DNA from: Labia minor
Lineage: Eukaryota > Arthropoda > Insecta > Dermaptera > Spongiphoridae
Length of the DNA: 64,000 bases
Reading direction: 5' to 3'
Assembly (NCBI GenBank): GCA_963082975.1
Contig: OY720345.1
Coordinates: forward strand, 30,884,611 to 30,948,610
Made by a program: the position numbers and the translations under genes
The notes under the pieces: generated by a model
What the model saw: only the letters and a program-made list of their open reading frames with translations
What the model was told of the DNA's origin: nothing
Database searches by the model: none
In this document: piece by piece, positions 22,724-33,327 of the stretch
Layout: every line of letters begins with the position of its first letter
Position numbering within the stretch: the first letter of the stretch is position 1

Positions 22724-23560
22724 CATACATACATACATACATACACACACACAGACATAATTCGAAAAATGGTATTTTCCGACTCAGGGAGGTCTAAAAC
22801 GTCAAGATCTATCGACATCTCGAAGTCGAAATTTTTGACGATTCCAATACTTCCCTTATACGAAGTATGCGGGAAAGTAAAAAGTAATGTAGGAAAAACT
22901 GAAATTTTAAATTTTTGAATTTTCGAAAGGTGTGCTGAGTTGTGCCAGTCAAGCTCAACAACTTTTCCTAATGGCACAATTACGTCAGATTCAAACTGTC
23001 CATGGTACAGCCCAAAATAGATTTCGGGTTGCTCGCTGATCTTTGTTTCGATCTTCAAATGCATGGCATTATGGAACTGTCGTAGATAAAAATCGAATAT
23101 ACGAATAGATTGAAAGATAAAATTATACGAGTTGCGCTGATTTGTTCTGGCGGAATAGTACTATACTACTATCATTTCAAGGTTATCAAGTTTTTTGTCT
23201 TAAAGATTTTATACGAAGTAGTTTCGGGACTTCACGTTTTTGTATAAAGCGTTTGTTTCAAAAAATAACTTTCTTAACCTTAATATTAATTTAGCTGATG
23301 TCAAAATGTTTTCATGACATTATATATGCTTGTGCTTTCTTGCACAAACCATTCCCGAAATCTAACTTAAAACCTTAAAAATTTGATTTACCGCCGGCAT
23401 TATCATTATCCGAGATACACCACAAGAAGTTGCTCGGTCGGATTTGTATATCATAGTGGCCCTGAGAAGGGCCGATTGTGTGTGTGTGTGTGTACATACA
23501 TTCAAGCAAATTTACTGGTCAGAGAAATTTTAAATGGCAAAAATTTAAAGGAATTCCCTT

Positions 23561-24178
23561 TTTACCGACCGACGCTAGTAAGGGAGGTATTGTTTTCACA
23601 CCAAATTTCACATGTGGAGATTTTTACATATCTCCACGAATCATGCATTTTCTAAACAGAAAAAAGTATTTTTAGCATGATGTCTGTCCGTCCGTCCGTC
23701 CGTATAGATGTGTACAGCCTGAACGGCTCAACGGATTTTGATGAAATTTGATATATTTAATTAATGCATCAGTAGGATGAATTGATCAACTATTGGTGCA
23801 AATCCGAAAACCGGAAGTGGTAGTATTAGCGATCGACTGTAGGAAGGAAGGGTTATTTTCACACCAAATTTCACATGAGGAGATTTTTTACATATCATTC
23901 ACGAATCATTCACTTTGTATTGGTTTTATACTCGAGAAAAATCATATTTATTAGTTTTTTCCTGATTTAAAATTATATGACGTCATCCAGCCATTCATGA
24001 CGTCACAGCCTGGTCTTGCATATATATTATAAATAAAATAAAATTAAAAATTATTTATGTATCCATATCAGTTTTTTATTACATTAATAGATATATTAAA
24101 ATTATTTGAAATTGTTTCTGTAGCTGCTAATTAATTTACTTCAAACCGTCGGTCGGTTCGGACCTGGCCACAGGTCAA
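23561..24178 (-). repeat. Repeat family E, inverted copy inside element G
   Basis: Reads on the minus strand as the family unit: GGTCCGAACCGACCGACGG at the right side, then the CTTCCGGTTTTCGG word, the CAGGCTGTACACATCTATAC segment, an (ACGG)n run and CGTCGGTCGGTAAAA at the left. The interrupted G arm follows directly at about 24186. Confidence 0.65.
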
Positions 24179-24315
24179 CTTATTTTTTGAGATGGGCGAC
24201 TGGCGTTTGCGGCACAATGTAGCACAAACTTAGCACAAAATAGCACAATTTCGTTTTTTCGGGAATTATAAAATAGCTTATTAAATTATAAAATATAAAA
24301 TTTTTTCTCTTTCTC

Positions 24316-24660
24316 TATCAAAATATTATTTCAATTGGTAAATATCATCGATCTTTATATAAATTTAATATTAATAACAATTTTATATTCAATCTACTCT
24401 ACTACTTGATCTCTTCTTGTTCTTTTGGTGAATCTATCCGCCAATTGGTAAGTTACTTAAAAAATTATTTTAAATATATATAATATATCTTATAAATCAC
24501 ATATATTTTTATAAAGTTGATTATTTAATTTTCTTAGGTCATAATATATTTGAAGTTAGTATGATGATGGGTATATGTACTATATATGTATATGAAGTGT
24601 CAGTTAATTAAAATTGAAAATTCATATAATTTTTTTTTAATTATTTTTAATAAAAATTGC
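24316..24660 (+). pseudogene. OR relic: promoter fused to exon 5 tail and intron 5
   Basis: Sequence 24320-24410 matches the distal upstream region of OR-C and OR-D (ATCGATCTTTATATAAATTT, TTCAATCTACTCTACT). It runs directly into 24416-24447, the last 32 bases of exon 5 (encoding SFGESIRQL) with a GTAAG donor. Intron 5-like sequence follows, including GTGTCAGTTAATTAAAATT. Everything from exon 1 to most of exon 5 is missing. One deletion explains this join. It is a dead locus whose 3' flank (24836 onward) still matches the flank of OR-D. Confidence 0.7.
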
Positions 24661-24664
24661 TTAA

Positions 24665-24835
24665 ACTGCAAATGCATCCAGACATAGTTAGTTAAGGTTA
24701 TGAAATTGCGGTGGGTGGACAATGGAAGGGACGTGAGAGAGATGGAAGAGGGTAAGAGTTAGATGTTAGATAATTGTGGCTCAGGATAGGGACACTTGGA
24801 GAAATGTGGTTACTGCGGCAAAGAATTAATATTCA
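24665..24835 (+). pseudogene. LINE C-terminal tail fragment
   Basis: Contains GGGACGTGAGAGAGATGGAA and GGGACACTTGGAGAAATGTG, the same tail words (GRDVREM, HLEKCG in shifted frame) that occur in the Helitron cargo. It sits between the OR relic and the duplicated spacer. Confidence 0.5.
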
Positions 24836-25139
24836 CATTAAGAAAAAAAATTATATTATTTTATAAAAAAGAAGATTAAAATTAATTATTTACATGTCGT
24901 TTAAGTTAATTTTTTATGATATTTAGTTAAGGCAATTATATCACATATAATTTAGATAAAAATTGAAGAGACAAATTGTATTCTCATTTGTCTGGATTAT
25001 ATCATCGGTTTACGATCAATGCCAAAATAGTTAACTATTAAAAAACTTCCTTGAGACACAATTTAAATTAATGAATATATATTTATATTTATAATTCATG
25101 ATAACATAAACATGGCAGAAATATCTATTACTGTATATA

Positions 25140-26185
25140 GGTCGTCAAGTATGAAATTTGTAGAAAAAAACACAAAGTTTATTGATAACTTACAAACATA
25201 AGGAGTTATTCTAATCATCGAAGTATGCACCCATATTGTCTACACACTTTTGCCATTTAAGTGGGAGGTTATTCAGGCCGTTAGTATAAAACCCTGGTGA
25301 ACGGGAGTCAATGAATTCCTGGAAGGCCAGTTTAACTGCATTATCGGAATTAAACTTTTTTCCTATCAAGAAGTTGTCCAAATTTCGGAAGAAGTGGTAG
25401 TCAGTGGGGGCTTGGTCTGGTGAGTATGGTGGATGATGGAGAAGTTCCTACTCCAATTCCTGTATCTTTGCCACAGTCATTTGTGCAGTGTGTGGTCTAG
25501 CGTTATCATGCAAAAGGATAGGTGTCGATCTGTTGACCAATCTGGGCTGTTTTTCTTTAAGTTTTTGCATCATTTCGTCCAGTTGGTTGCAGTATATGTC
25601 TGCTGTAATCGATGAGCCAGGTTTCATGAACTCATAATGGATTACACCTGCGTGGAACCCACTTATCCAACTTTTTCACCTTCCCGATTTGCGCTAAATG
25701 AGTCAATATTGTTTGTTTGGTAACACCAAACTTTAGTGATAATTCATATGCACTTTGGGATGGGTCAGACTCAACGGTGACCTTTAGATCGTCATTATTC
25801 ACCTTTGATTTCGGGCGACCACGAGGCTCATTTGCGAGGTCAAAGTTACCTGTTCGAAATTTAGCGAACCAATTAGATACTGTCTGTTGCGTAGTAACAC
25901 TAGAGCCAAATACAGTATTAATGTTTCGCGTGGCCTGCGACGCCGTATTTCCACGTAGGAACTCATACTTCATAATTGTTCGAATTTCGGACCTTTCCAT
26001 TTTAAACAAAATTGATTTAAAAAAAAACCGTTTTACACTTTTTAGGGATTATAATAATTCTTTCAAACAAGCAAGCTGTGTAAATTGGCAGAAAAAAAAA
26101 TAACGGTAAAATATTCAGCCAATGTCAAGTTATAAGCTTTTAAGGTTGGCCATATTACTAACTACAAATTCCATCCTTGACAACC
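25140..26185 (-). mobile_element. Mariner with TA target and dead transposase
   Basis: The ends GGTCGTCAAGTATGAAATTT and AAATTCCATCCTTGACAACC are inverted repeats flanked by TA at 25138-25139 and 26186-26187. The related spacer at 51290-51320 is uninterrupted at the same position and gives the empty site. Total 1046 bp, about 250 bp short of a full mariner. Confidence 0.9.
25211..26009 (-). pseudogene. Mariner transposase, disrupted
   Basis: The first part (26009-25632) is open and encodes the helix-turn-helix DNA-binding half: MERSEIRTIMKYEFLRG, TVSNWFAKFRTGNFDL, EPRGRPKSKVN, SAYELSLKFGVTKQTI, and ends WVPRRCNPL. After a frame shift the C-terminal half continues with FMKPGSSITADIYC, ILLHDNARPHTAQM, an in-frame stop after KIQELE, ELLHHPPYSPDQAPTDYHFF and NMGAYFDD. 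The segment with the first catalytic Asp, between WVPR and the following HYEF, is deleted. HDNARPH and SPDQAPTDYHFF carry the second and third catalytic positions of the D,D34D triad. Confidence 0.88.
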
Positions 26186-26939
26186 TATATAAAATAGCGA
26201 AGATCAAAATTCAAAGGTGATATAAAATTATTTTTTATACCAGGAAGATTTTATCTTCTTTGAGAGTGCTTCAAAAAAAAAAAAAGAAATTCACATGCCG
26301 TGGCCCCGACTTGGGTTAAATTAAATTAACAGTCAGAACCGAAGCAGGAGCCGGAATAATAGTTGGAGCCAAAAATAGTCAATTTCGATATGGCTCTACT
26401 GTTCTGCTTAAATAGCGAATTATCAAAATGGTTATCGATGAATATCAAATATGATCGATTTTGGAAAGAAACTATGAGAGAAAAATGGAAATAGTTACAG
26501 AGTTAAATTGAAATTGTGTTTTATTTTAGTTATTTATACTTATTCGTAAATTATTCTTTCTTTATCTTATCTTATTATACTAGCAAAAATTGTATATATA
26601 TATTTGAATATATATTTGTATATTTTTATCATATTAAACCGCTGGATGGATTTTTTTGAAATATTATTTAATTTTAATAAACAATTATTTTTAGTGCATT
26701 TCATTTGAAAAAATATAATATTAAGAACAATATTCTGATAACTTGGAAGAACAAATAAAATATAATATTAAGAACAATTAAATATACTGATAACTTGGAA
26801 GAACAAATATTGATTAAATTTAAATTTTTTTCTAATATTAATAGATTTAAAGAATAGATTTAATGAATATTTTATATAATGGGGTCAATAAAAATTAATA
26901 TAATTTAAAAGAAATCTATTGTCTTCTTGTTTTGTAATT

Positions 26940-27300
26940 TGAAAGTTTTATACAATTTTTAATCATGAGAAAGACTATCAAACATATATCTTTATTTTTA
27001 CGGGCATTTTAAAGGAAAAAAAAATCAAAACTTTGGAGGTAATAACCTTCTTCCGGTTGAGCTACATTTCTCAAAAGTTGATAGAAAACTAAGAATTTTG
27101 AATAATGCCCATGTAAGAAATTTCATGATTCTAGCTCAAATTGTTTTTGCTTATTCTTGTCTACATACACACACACACACAGACATTTTTTTCAACATTA
27201 GTGATAATGACTCAGAGACCTTCAAAACGTATAAAAACATCAAAATCTCGACATCGAAAATTTTCATGATCGCAATACCATCTCTGCACTGATAGTAAAA
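26940..27300 (+). repeat. Repeat family F copy upstream of OR-C
   Basis: Contains ATCATGAGAAAGACTATC, CTTCTTCCGGTTGAGCTAC, a (CA)n tract, CAGACATTTTTTTCAAC, CTCGACATCGAAAATTTTC and an end CATCTCTGCACTGATAGTAAA. The AGCGATTC-side end is missing. Confidence 0.6.
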
Positions 27301-27339
27301 AGACAAAATTAAAAATTATAATCTAGAATAATAATAGAA

Positions 27340-27760
27340 TTATAATAAATAAATTTTAAGAAATTTATATAAGATTTTATTTCAATTGGAAAATAACATC
27401 GATCTTTATATAAATTTAATATTTATAATAATTTTATTTCTAATCTACACTATTTAATCTCAAAAAATGTATATTCTTATTTCATTGAAAACTAAAGCAA
27501 AAAGATATTATTTAAAAATTAAATCTTTAATAAAATATGTATCCTTTTAAAGAATGCTGATTGATATGTAATCTTAACACAGAAATCTTGATAGATTTTC
27601 ATAGATAACAATTCTTTTTAATTCTTGGGAGTGAATACTAAAATTTTTTTTTATTTATTTATTCTCTTTACTATTTGAATACTTCATATACATATCTGAA
27701 TTCGTATAAAATAGTTCTCAAAAGTAAAACTTTTAAAGTTATTGAATATTAAGATACAAT
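27340..27760 (+). promoter_or_regulatory. OR-C promoter region
   Basis: About 420 bp conserved with 32940-33327 (OR-D) and partly with 52335-52637. It contains GAATGCTGATTGATAT at 27552-27567, 209 bp before the ATG, and TATAAAA at 27705-27711, about 50 bp before the ATG. TGATTGATAT fits the published Exd/Hox composite pattern TGATNNATNN; any binding is inference. Confidence 0.6.
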
Positions 27761-30613
27761 ATGGATGAATTTAAATTCAATCAACGTTTACTCTATTATA
27801 TTGGAATTTGGGGCGATTCCATAAAATATAAGATTTTTACAATATTATTCGTTATAAATTTTATATTTGTTGGTTTTGGAATCATATCTAAACTTAGTAC
27901 GATATATCCTAATATGGATGTAGTTGGAATCAATGTTGCTATTTCTGTAGTATTTATTGAGGATACATTTAAAATATTAATCTTGGTATGTAAAAGAAAA
28001 TTAATTATTTAATAAATGAATAGAAAAATCACTTTTTATTCTTTTAGAATCTCAATAAAGATACCATTAAAGAATGTCTTCGAGAATTACGTTCTTTAAG
28101 GGAAACGTTGGTTGATCCTAAAGATAATTTCAATATTGCAATTCTAACTAAAGCCACTAAATATTCACGAATGCTTACATTGATATATTGGTCTTTCTCT
28201 ATGTTAAGTGGAATGGCATGGTTTTCTGAACAATTTTGGCTTAAGGGGATTGTCTATCTGACTGGTTCTTCAAATCAGATTACATCAATAAATGAAACAA
28301 TGGAAACAGTGCCATATAAATTAATATTTGAAGCATATTTACCATTTGATCCATATAAAAGTAAGTGAATTAATTTAATCAACTTATAAACAATATAAAA
28401 AATCAGAGATACTATCCTAGATTTAAATATTTATACTAATAAGAATTATTTTTTTTTCATTTTTAGATCATTATATATTTTTTTTTACATATATTTATCA
28501 ATCTTGTTCAATTATACAGATCGCAAATACTTTTGGTGGAATTAATAGTTTTTATTTAACAATTTTATTTTTTACCGAAGCACAATTTAAGATTTTTAAT
28601 GAAAATTTAAGAAAATTACGTGAAAATATGAATTCAGTAAATGATAAGGAGATTAATAATAAAGAACTTAATGAATGTATTCAGTATCATCAACGAGTAT
28701 TAAAGTAAGAATAAAGACAATAATTCTATGATGTGTAAATATAAATACTTCATTAAAGTATACTACATCTTCCATCAAAGATTGAAATCCAATTTTGTTT
28801 TTAAATTATTATCATTTCAATATATTTTTCAGTAAAAATTTTAATGAAACTAAATGTATATAACCAGTATTTGAATAATCAAAATTTATTTTGTATATAT
28901 TTTAAAGACTAACGAGAAACTTGTTTGTAAAAAACATATTTTTTAAGCGACCGAAAGATGGGCCGACAATGTAGAGAGAAACATGAAGGAGTTTTGAGAG
29001 AGTAGGAGTTGGATGGAAGTTTGGAGTGGTTACTGGGGCCGAGAACTCTTGAATTCCGTATACCTACAGAGATAAATAGATAGATGTAACTAAGTTCTAA
29101 GAACTTCATAACACAATATGAAAAATAGTAATGCGGATCACGATAATTAAAATTAAAAATTAAATTTTTAAATTATTGTTTAAAGTTGAAATAATAATAT
29201 CAATTGCTTAATTTAAATATATAAAATATAAATATTCAATTTTTGAACAGGAATGAAAATGGTTTTATTATTTTTAATAATTCATATATATTATCTATCT
29301 TATGAAGAAACACTGTCATTTGAGAATTTTTGGATTATTTCATATCTTATTAAATCATATCAATCAGAATATTAAAGAAATGTAAATCTAAATAAAAAAT
29401 AAATTAATATATTCCTTTTCAATAAAACATCATTTGATTAATAATTAATCTTATATTATTGTAGAGTTGCAAAAAATTTAGAAAAATTTATTGGCTATGA
29501 CGTAATGGACCAATGCATCACCAGTTCATTTGTATTGTGTTTTATGGGTTTTAATCTACTTCAGGTAAAATAGGATCAAATAATTATATTTTTATTATTA
29601 AGCCTACCCTAATTGATTTATTATTTATAGCAATTTAATGCAACGACATTCAAATTTACAACCACCGTTTTTGGGTATATGTCTCAATTATATTTATATT
29701 GTTCTTTTGGTGAATCTATCCGCCAATTGGTGAGTTTCTTAAAAATTATTTTATTGCAAAATATATATGAAAGTTGAAAAATAGTATCGTTTTCATAGTA
29801 CCAAATTACAACATATTTTGCTAGTTATAAAGTAAAAATAAAATAATTTTTCAAAAAATGTTTCAATTCATTATTAAAATTTTTCAAAGTATTTTTATTG
29901 CAATAAATTTGATGACCACAAATTAATTAAGACTTTTTTTAAAATTTTAATTTTCTGTTTATATTATCATATATCTTATAAATATGTGGGATTTATATAC
30001 TATTGACTATTTGATTATTTACTTAATTTTAATAGGTCACATTCGAAGGATATATGTATGTATAGTGTCAGTTAATTAAAATTAAAAATTCTTATATTTT
30101 TTTTTTATTAAATTGAATAATAAAATTTTCACGTTAGTAATGGAAAACCTCAATTTATGTTTTTAATTAATTTTTATTTTTACCCCTTTTTATAATAATT
30201 TTATTATAATAGTTTTTCCCAATTAATTCTATTACATTTATATAATAGAGCGAAAATATAAAAATCTCTGCATTTTTCAATGATTGGATTCCAAAAGATA
30301 AAATCTATAAACATAAATTAATATTTATAATGATTCGTACAAATAAAGCTGTAATAATTAAAGCCGGATTGTTTTTTACAGTAACACTTCAAACATATTC
30401 CCAGGTATATATCTATATATCTATATATATATTTATTTATTATATATTATATTGACATTTATTTTTAAATATTTTAATATTTAATTTATTAAAACATTTC
30501 AAAACTATTTATGTGGGTAGAATAGTATGATAATTATTATTTATTTTGTTTTGTTTTAGATGCTTAATTCTGCTTATACATTTTTAACACTTTTACATCA
30601 AATTTCTAATTAA
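27761..30613 (+). CDS. OR-C: odorant receptor, 7 exons, 394 aa, intact
   Basis: Exons: 27761-27985, 28048-28360, 28467-28704, 29465-29564, 29631-29729, 30249-30404, 30560-30613. All junctions have GT/AG and consistent phases; the stop TAA ends at 30613. The protein starts MDEFKFNQRLLYYIGIWGDS; exon 2 contains ILTKATKYSRMLTLIYWSF and ends PFDPYK; exon 4 encodes IGYDVMDQCITSSFVLCFMG; exon 7 is MLNSAYTFLTLLHQISN. Length and C-terminal motif fit an insect 7tm_6 odorant receptor, a ligand-gated channel subunit in olfactory neuron dendrites working with Orco (family knowledge). Introns are short (62 bp for intron 1) except intron 3, which carries a LINE tail. It is the most compact copy and the closest relative of OR-D. 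Confidence 0.92.
28905..29105 (+). pseudogene. LINE tail fragment in OR-C intron 3
   Basis: Contains a diverged form of the LINE C-terminal segment: GGCCGACAATG.. then GAGAGAAACATGAAGG, AGGAGTTGGATGG and GGGCCGAGAACTCTTGAATT (GPRTLEF). Same source type as the Helitron cargo but more diverged and without Helitron ends. Confidence 0.4.
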
Positions 30614-31178
30614 AATCTTTTTATGACAATAATCGATTTATTAACCGCTTTCTATGGACTATCTATTGACTAACTATTTAGAATATAATATAGATTTGAT
30701 TGGCAAACGAAGATGCTTTGATGTAGAAATAAAAATTATCTTATGTTAATGCATAATTTTAATTTAGATAGAAAATAAAATTAAATCTCTTAAATATATG
30801 TTTAAAAATATATTGGAAATAATTATCATTATCATCACGATTATATAAAAAATATTCTTCAATTTAATTAATCTTAATATAAAATTTGTTTTCTAGAAAT
30901 AAAACTTTTATTTATGTATATGTATACTTAATAAATGTATAAAATATAAGTCTATATTTGAAACACCCTAATTTTATTTTATATTTTTTATTTTATTTAA
31001 CCAAGAAATACATATACATTTATTTGTAAGTTATTTCAGTCCACCTTTTTGGGTGGTGACAAAAAAAAAACAAAATAAAAAGCAAATAAAAACAAAAAAC
31101 ATTTACATACATTTACATTTACATATTTACATACGTTCATAAATGTTTTTAATTGAGCGCATATATAACCATCTAGAG
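30614..31178 (+). other. Spacer 3' of OR-C
   Basis: AT-rich 3' flank. The first ~300 bp match the 3' flank of OR-D (49846-50200, e.g. CTTAAATATA, CAATTTAATTAATCTTAATA). A short (ACATTT)n-like tract is present near 31100. No gene seen. Confidence 0.5.
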
Positions 31179-31556
31179 CAGAGGTGGCCAACCCAAATGA
31201 TCTTGCGGGCCACTTTAGAAATGCATCATAACTTCGCGGGCCGCATATAAAATTATACATACCCATATTAGATTTAGACCCATTATAGATATTGTTTGGT
31301 GTGACAAATTTTTATTATGTTTACTATTATTTTTACATATAAACACATATATAATATAATAATAATGATACTCAAAGCACATTGTAAAAAATATATAATA
31401 CTAAAAATAAAAAAAGAAACAACGAAATAAAAAAAATGAAATCATATTTATTTCACTAGTGCGATATTTGTTTCATGAGGGCGCAGAATATAAAAGTGTG
31501 ATGAATCTCGCGGGCCGCAAAAATGTTTACGGCGGGCCGCGGGTTGGCCACCCCTG
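31179..31556. mobile_element. hAT-type MITE, 378 bp
   Basis: Ends CAGAGGTGGCCAACCC and GGGTTGGCCACCCCTG with an exact 8-bp duplication ATCTAGAG at 31171-31178 and 31557-31564. Subterminal CGCGGGCCGC words are typical of this MITE type. Interior is AT-rich. Confidence 0.92.
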
Positions 31557-31774
31557 ATCTAGAGATTCAGAATATCAATTTCATCTTTTTAGAAATATAC
31601 ACTAAAAAAAAAACCAACGAAAAACAAAACAAAAAAAATATCAAACATAATATACAAAAAACGACTAATTCACAGACTAAAATACTCATTTTTGGGACTT
31701 TAGAACTTATCATTACTTTCACATCCTCCCAACCCTTGACCGTGAGAATGATCTCCAAGCTACCTCTATTTAAA

Positions 31775-32112
31775 GCCTAGTTTACACGTGCTTAGTACTT
31801 GTCATTAGTTAGTAGTCCACTTTTTCTGTTTATCTAACTAAATCATTAGTAGTCGTTTACACGCACGCTACATGTAGCCAGGTTATGTGTTATTGTTAGT
31901 ATCATTAGTATATAGTAGGCTACATGTGGTCAGGTTATGTTATTGTTTAGTGAAAAGCTTTCAGTCATCTGTCATCATGGAAAGCATAATTGTCAAACAT
32001 CGTATTATTTATAAATTATTATAAAAAACTAATTATATCATCATTAAAAGAAGAACTTGAAGAAGAGTTAAATAAAAAAAAAGAATTTGGACTAGGAATT
32101 GGTTGCTATACA
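31775..32112 (+). mobile_element. PIF/Harbinger-like remnant
   Basis: Begins GCCTAGTTTACACGTGC, a Harbinger-type end, with GTTTACACGC recurring inside. Near 32035-32110 a broken frame gives KRRT..EELNKKKRIWTRNWL, similar to the basic KRxWxRPWL segment at the start of HARBI1-like transposases. The right end is missing; a LINE fragment follows directly. Confidence 0.4.
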
Positions 32113-32600
32113 TTCTCTTTGACCGGTTCAGAAAAATTCCTGATGAGTTAAAGACTACTCCAAGATACTCGTATATGTATTCCTTGACAATCTCTATCGA
32201 AAATCCATTGTAGAAAAATTGAACTCCCCCCGTGAGATTTCCTGTGCGCGTCTAAAAATCAAAACTTTAGACTTCTCCGAATTGACCTCTAGACGATTTT
32301 TTTTTTAAAGTGTAAATGGAGAAGAGAATCTCGAGGCTTTTTTCCAGTTTAGCAGGCGTATGTGCAAAGATCACCAAGTCATCCGCGTAAAATAAGGCCG
32401 TGAGGTATTTTATTTTTATGAAAAATACATAAAAAAATATAATGTACGGTATAAGTTTGTTATAATCATTGTCACGTGACAACTGGACAAACAAACCAGA
32501 ACAAATACTGATTGACAATTTTGACCAAATAATAAATACCAGCTGTAAGGGGTCCATTTCATACAAAACATGAATAAATAAATAAGTTAAATTCAAACTT
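32113..32600 (-). pseudogene. LINE RT fragment with YADD box
   Basis: Minus strand reads LTALFYADDLVIFAHTPAKL, then EKSLEILFSIY, and in another frame VNSEKSKVLIFR, EISRGVQFFYNGFSIEIV and EYTYLGV. This is the RT palm around the catalytic YADD of a Jockey/R1-like non-LTR element. It differs from the LINE carried by the Helitrons. A frame shift lies between the two parts. Confidence 0.7.
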
Positions 32601-32939
32601 GAATTGCTGGTTTATAGAGGTCCTCTAAAATATAGAGGCCTACTTCACCCCGCTCCATTAAGACTAAGTTGTTTATATTCTGATATATGTATATATAAAT
32701 ATATAAATATCCTCATATTCATTTGATGAAAATTTTCTTATTGTACAATAAATAAATATATATAAAAAAAAATATTATAAAAATTAAGCTTAATTGCAGA
32801 TAGGATAATTTTATATTTGTAATTTCAAATCAAAGGAAATGTAAGTTAAATTAATATATGTCTAAATGAAAAAAAAAGTTAGATTATCACCATTTTAAAG
32901 AAATGGAGGGCTCAAAATTTTAGATAGACGGATAGATAG

Positions 32940-33327
32940 ATAGAACAAGATTTTATTTCAATTGGTAAATAACATCAACTTTTATATAAATTTAATATTT
33001 ATAACAATTTTATATCCAATCTACTCTACTTAATCTCAACAAATGTATATTCTTATTTCATTGAAAAAAAAACAAAAAATATTGATTAAAAATTAAATCT
33101 TTAATAAAATATGTATCCTTTTAAAGAATGCTGATTGATATGTAATCTTAACACAGAAATCTTGATAGATTTTCATAGATAACAATTCTTTTTAATTCTT
33201 GGGGGTGAATACTAAAATTTTTTTATTTATTTATTCTCTTTACTATTTGAATACTTCATATACATACCTGAATTCGTATAAAATAGTTCTCAAAAGTATT
33301 GAAAATTATTGAATATAAAGTTACAAC
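32940..33327 (+). promoter_or_regulatory. OR-D promoter region
   Basis: Closely matches 27340-27760. GAATGCTGATTGATAT is at 33126-33141 (202 bp before the ATG) and TATAAAA at 33277-33283. The upstream limit of the similarity is near the GATAGATAGATAG run at 32925. Confidence 0.6.

Larger units (their letters stand above)
20024..22879 (+). repeat. Repeat family B, copy 2, split by a Helitron
   Basis: Left part 20024-20296 and right part 22353-22879 join to the same order as copy 1: the interruption falls in TTTATTTATAATATATAAGG exactly between an A and a T. Ends are TAAGCGGGAG and GCGGGAAAGTA. The right part lacks the central family E segment. Confidence 0.75.
19632..24290. mobile_element. 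Element G with long inverted arms, interrupted by B and E
   Basis: The arm at 19632-19712 (GTGCTACGTTCTGCCGCAAA, CGCCAGACGCCCATCTC) recurs inverted at 24186-24270 (GATGGGCGACTGGCGTTTGC, GTAGCACAAACTTAGCACAA). Between the arms lie repeat B (20024-22879, itself containing a Helitron) and an inverted repeat E (23561-24178). Subtracting these leaves about 1.2 kb of G sequence rich in GTTGTGCT-type words. Classification unknown. Confidence 0.5.
24836..26900 (+). repeat. Spacer duplicated with the OR unit, copy 1 (mariner-filled)
   Basis: Matches 51000-52030 along its length once the mariner at 25140-26185 is removed: shared words include ACATGTCGTTTAAGTTAATT, ACATAAACATGGCAGAAATA, ACCAGGAAGATTTTATC and CAGTCAGAACCGAAGCAGGA. 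It ends in a partly doubled TATAATATTAAGAACAAT unit (26690-26790). It represents intergenic DNA copied with the receptor genes. Confidence 0.75.

Noticed and set aside
19269-23064. Open frames with MCMYVCMYVC or HTYIHTYIHT repeats, here and near 37748, 48084, 63587 and 63794
   Set aside because: They are translations of the (CATA)n microsatellite and flanks of repeat B; the same frames recur in every B copy with no codon-type conservation.
25717-26103. 128-aa plus-strand open frame
   Set aside because: It is antisense to the mariner transposase on the minus strand, which has clear family motifs.
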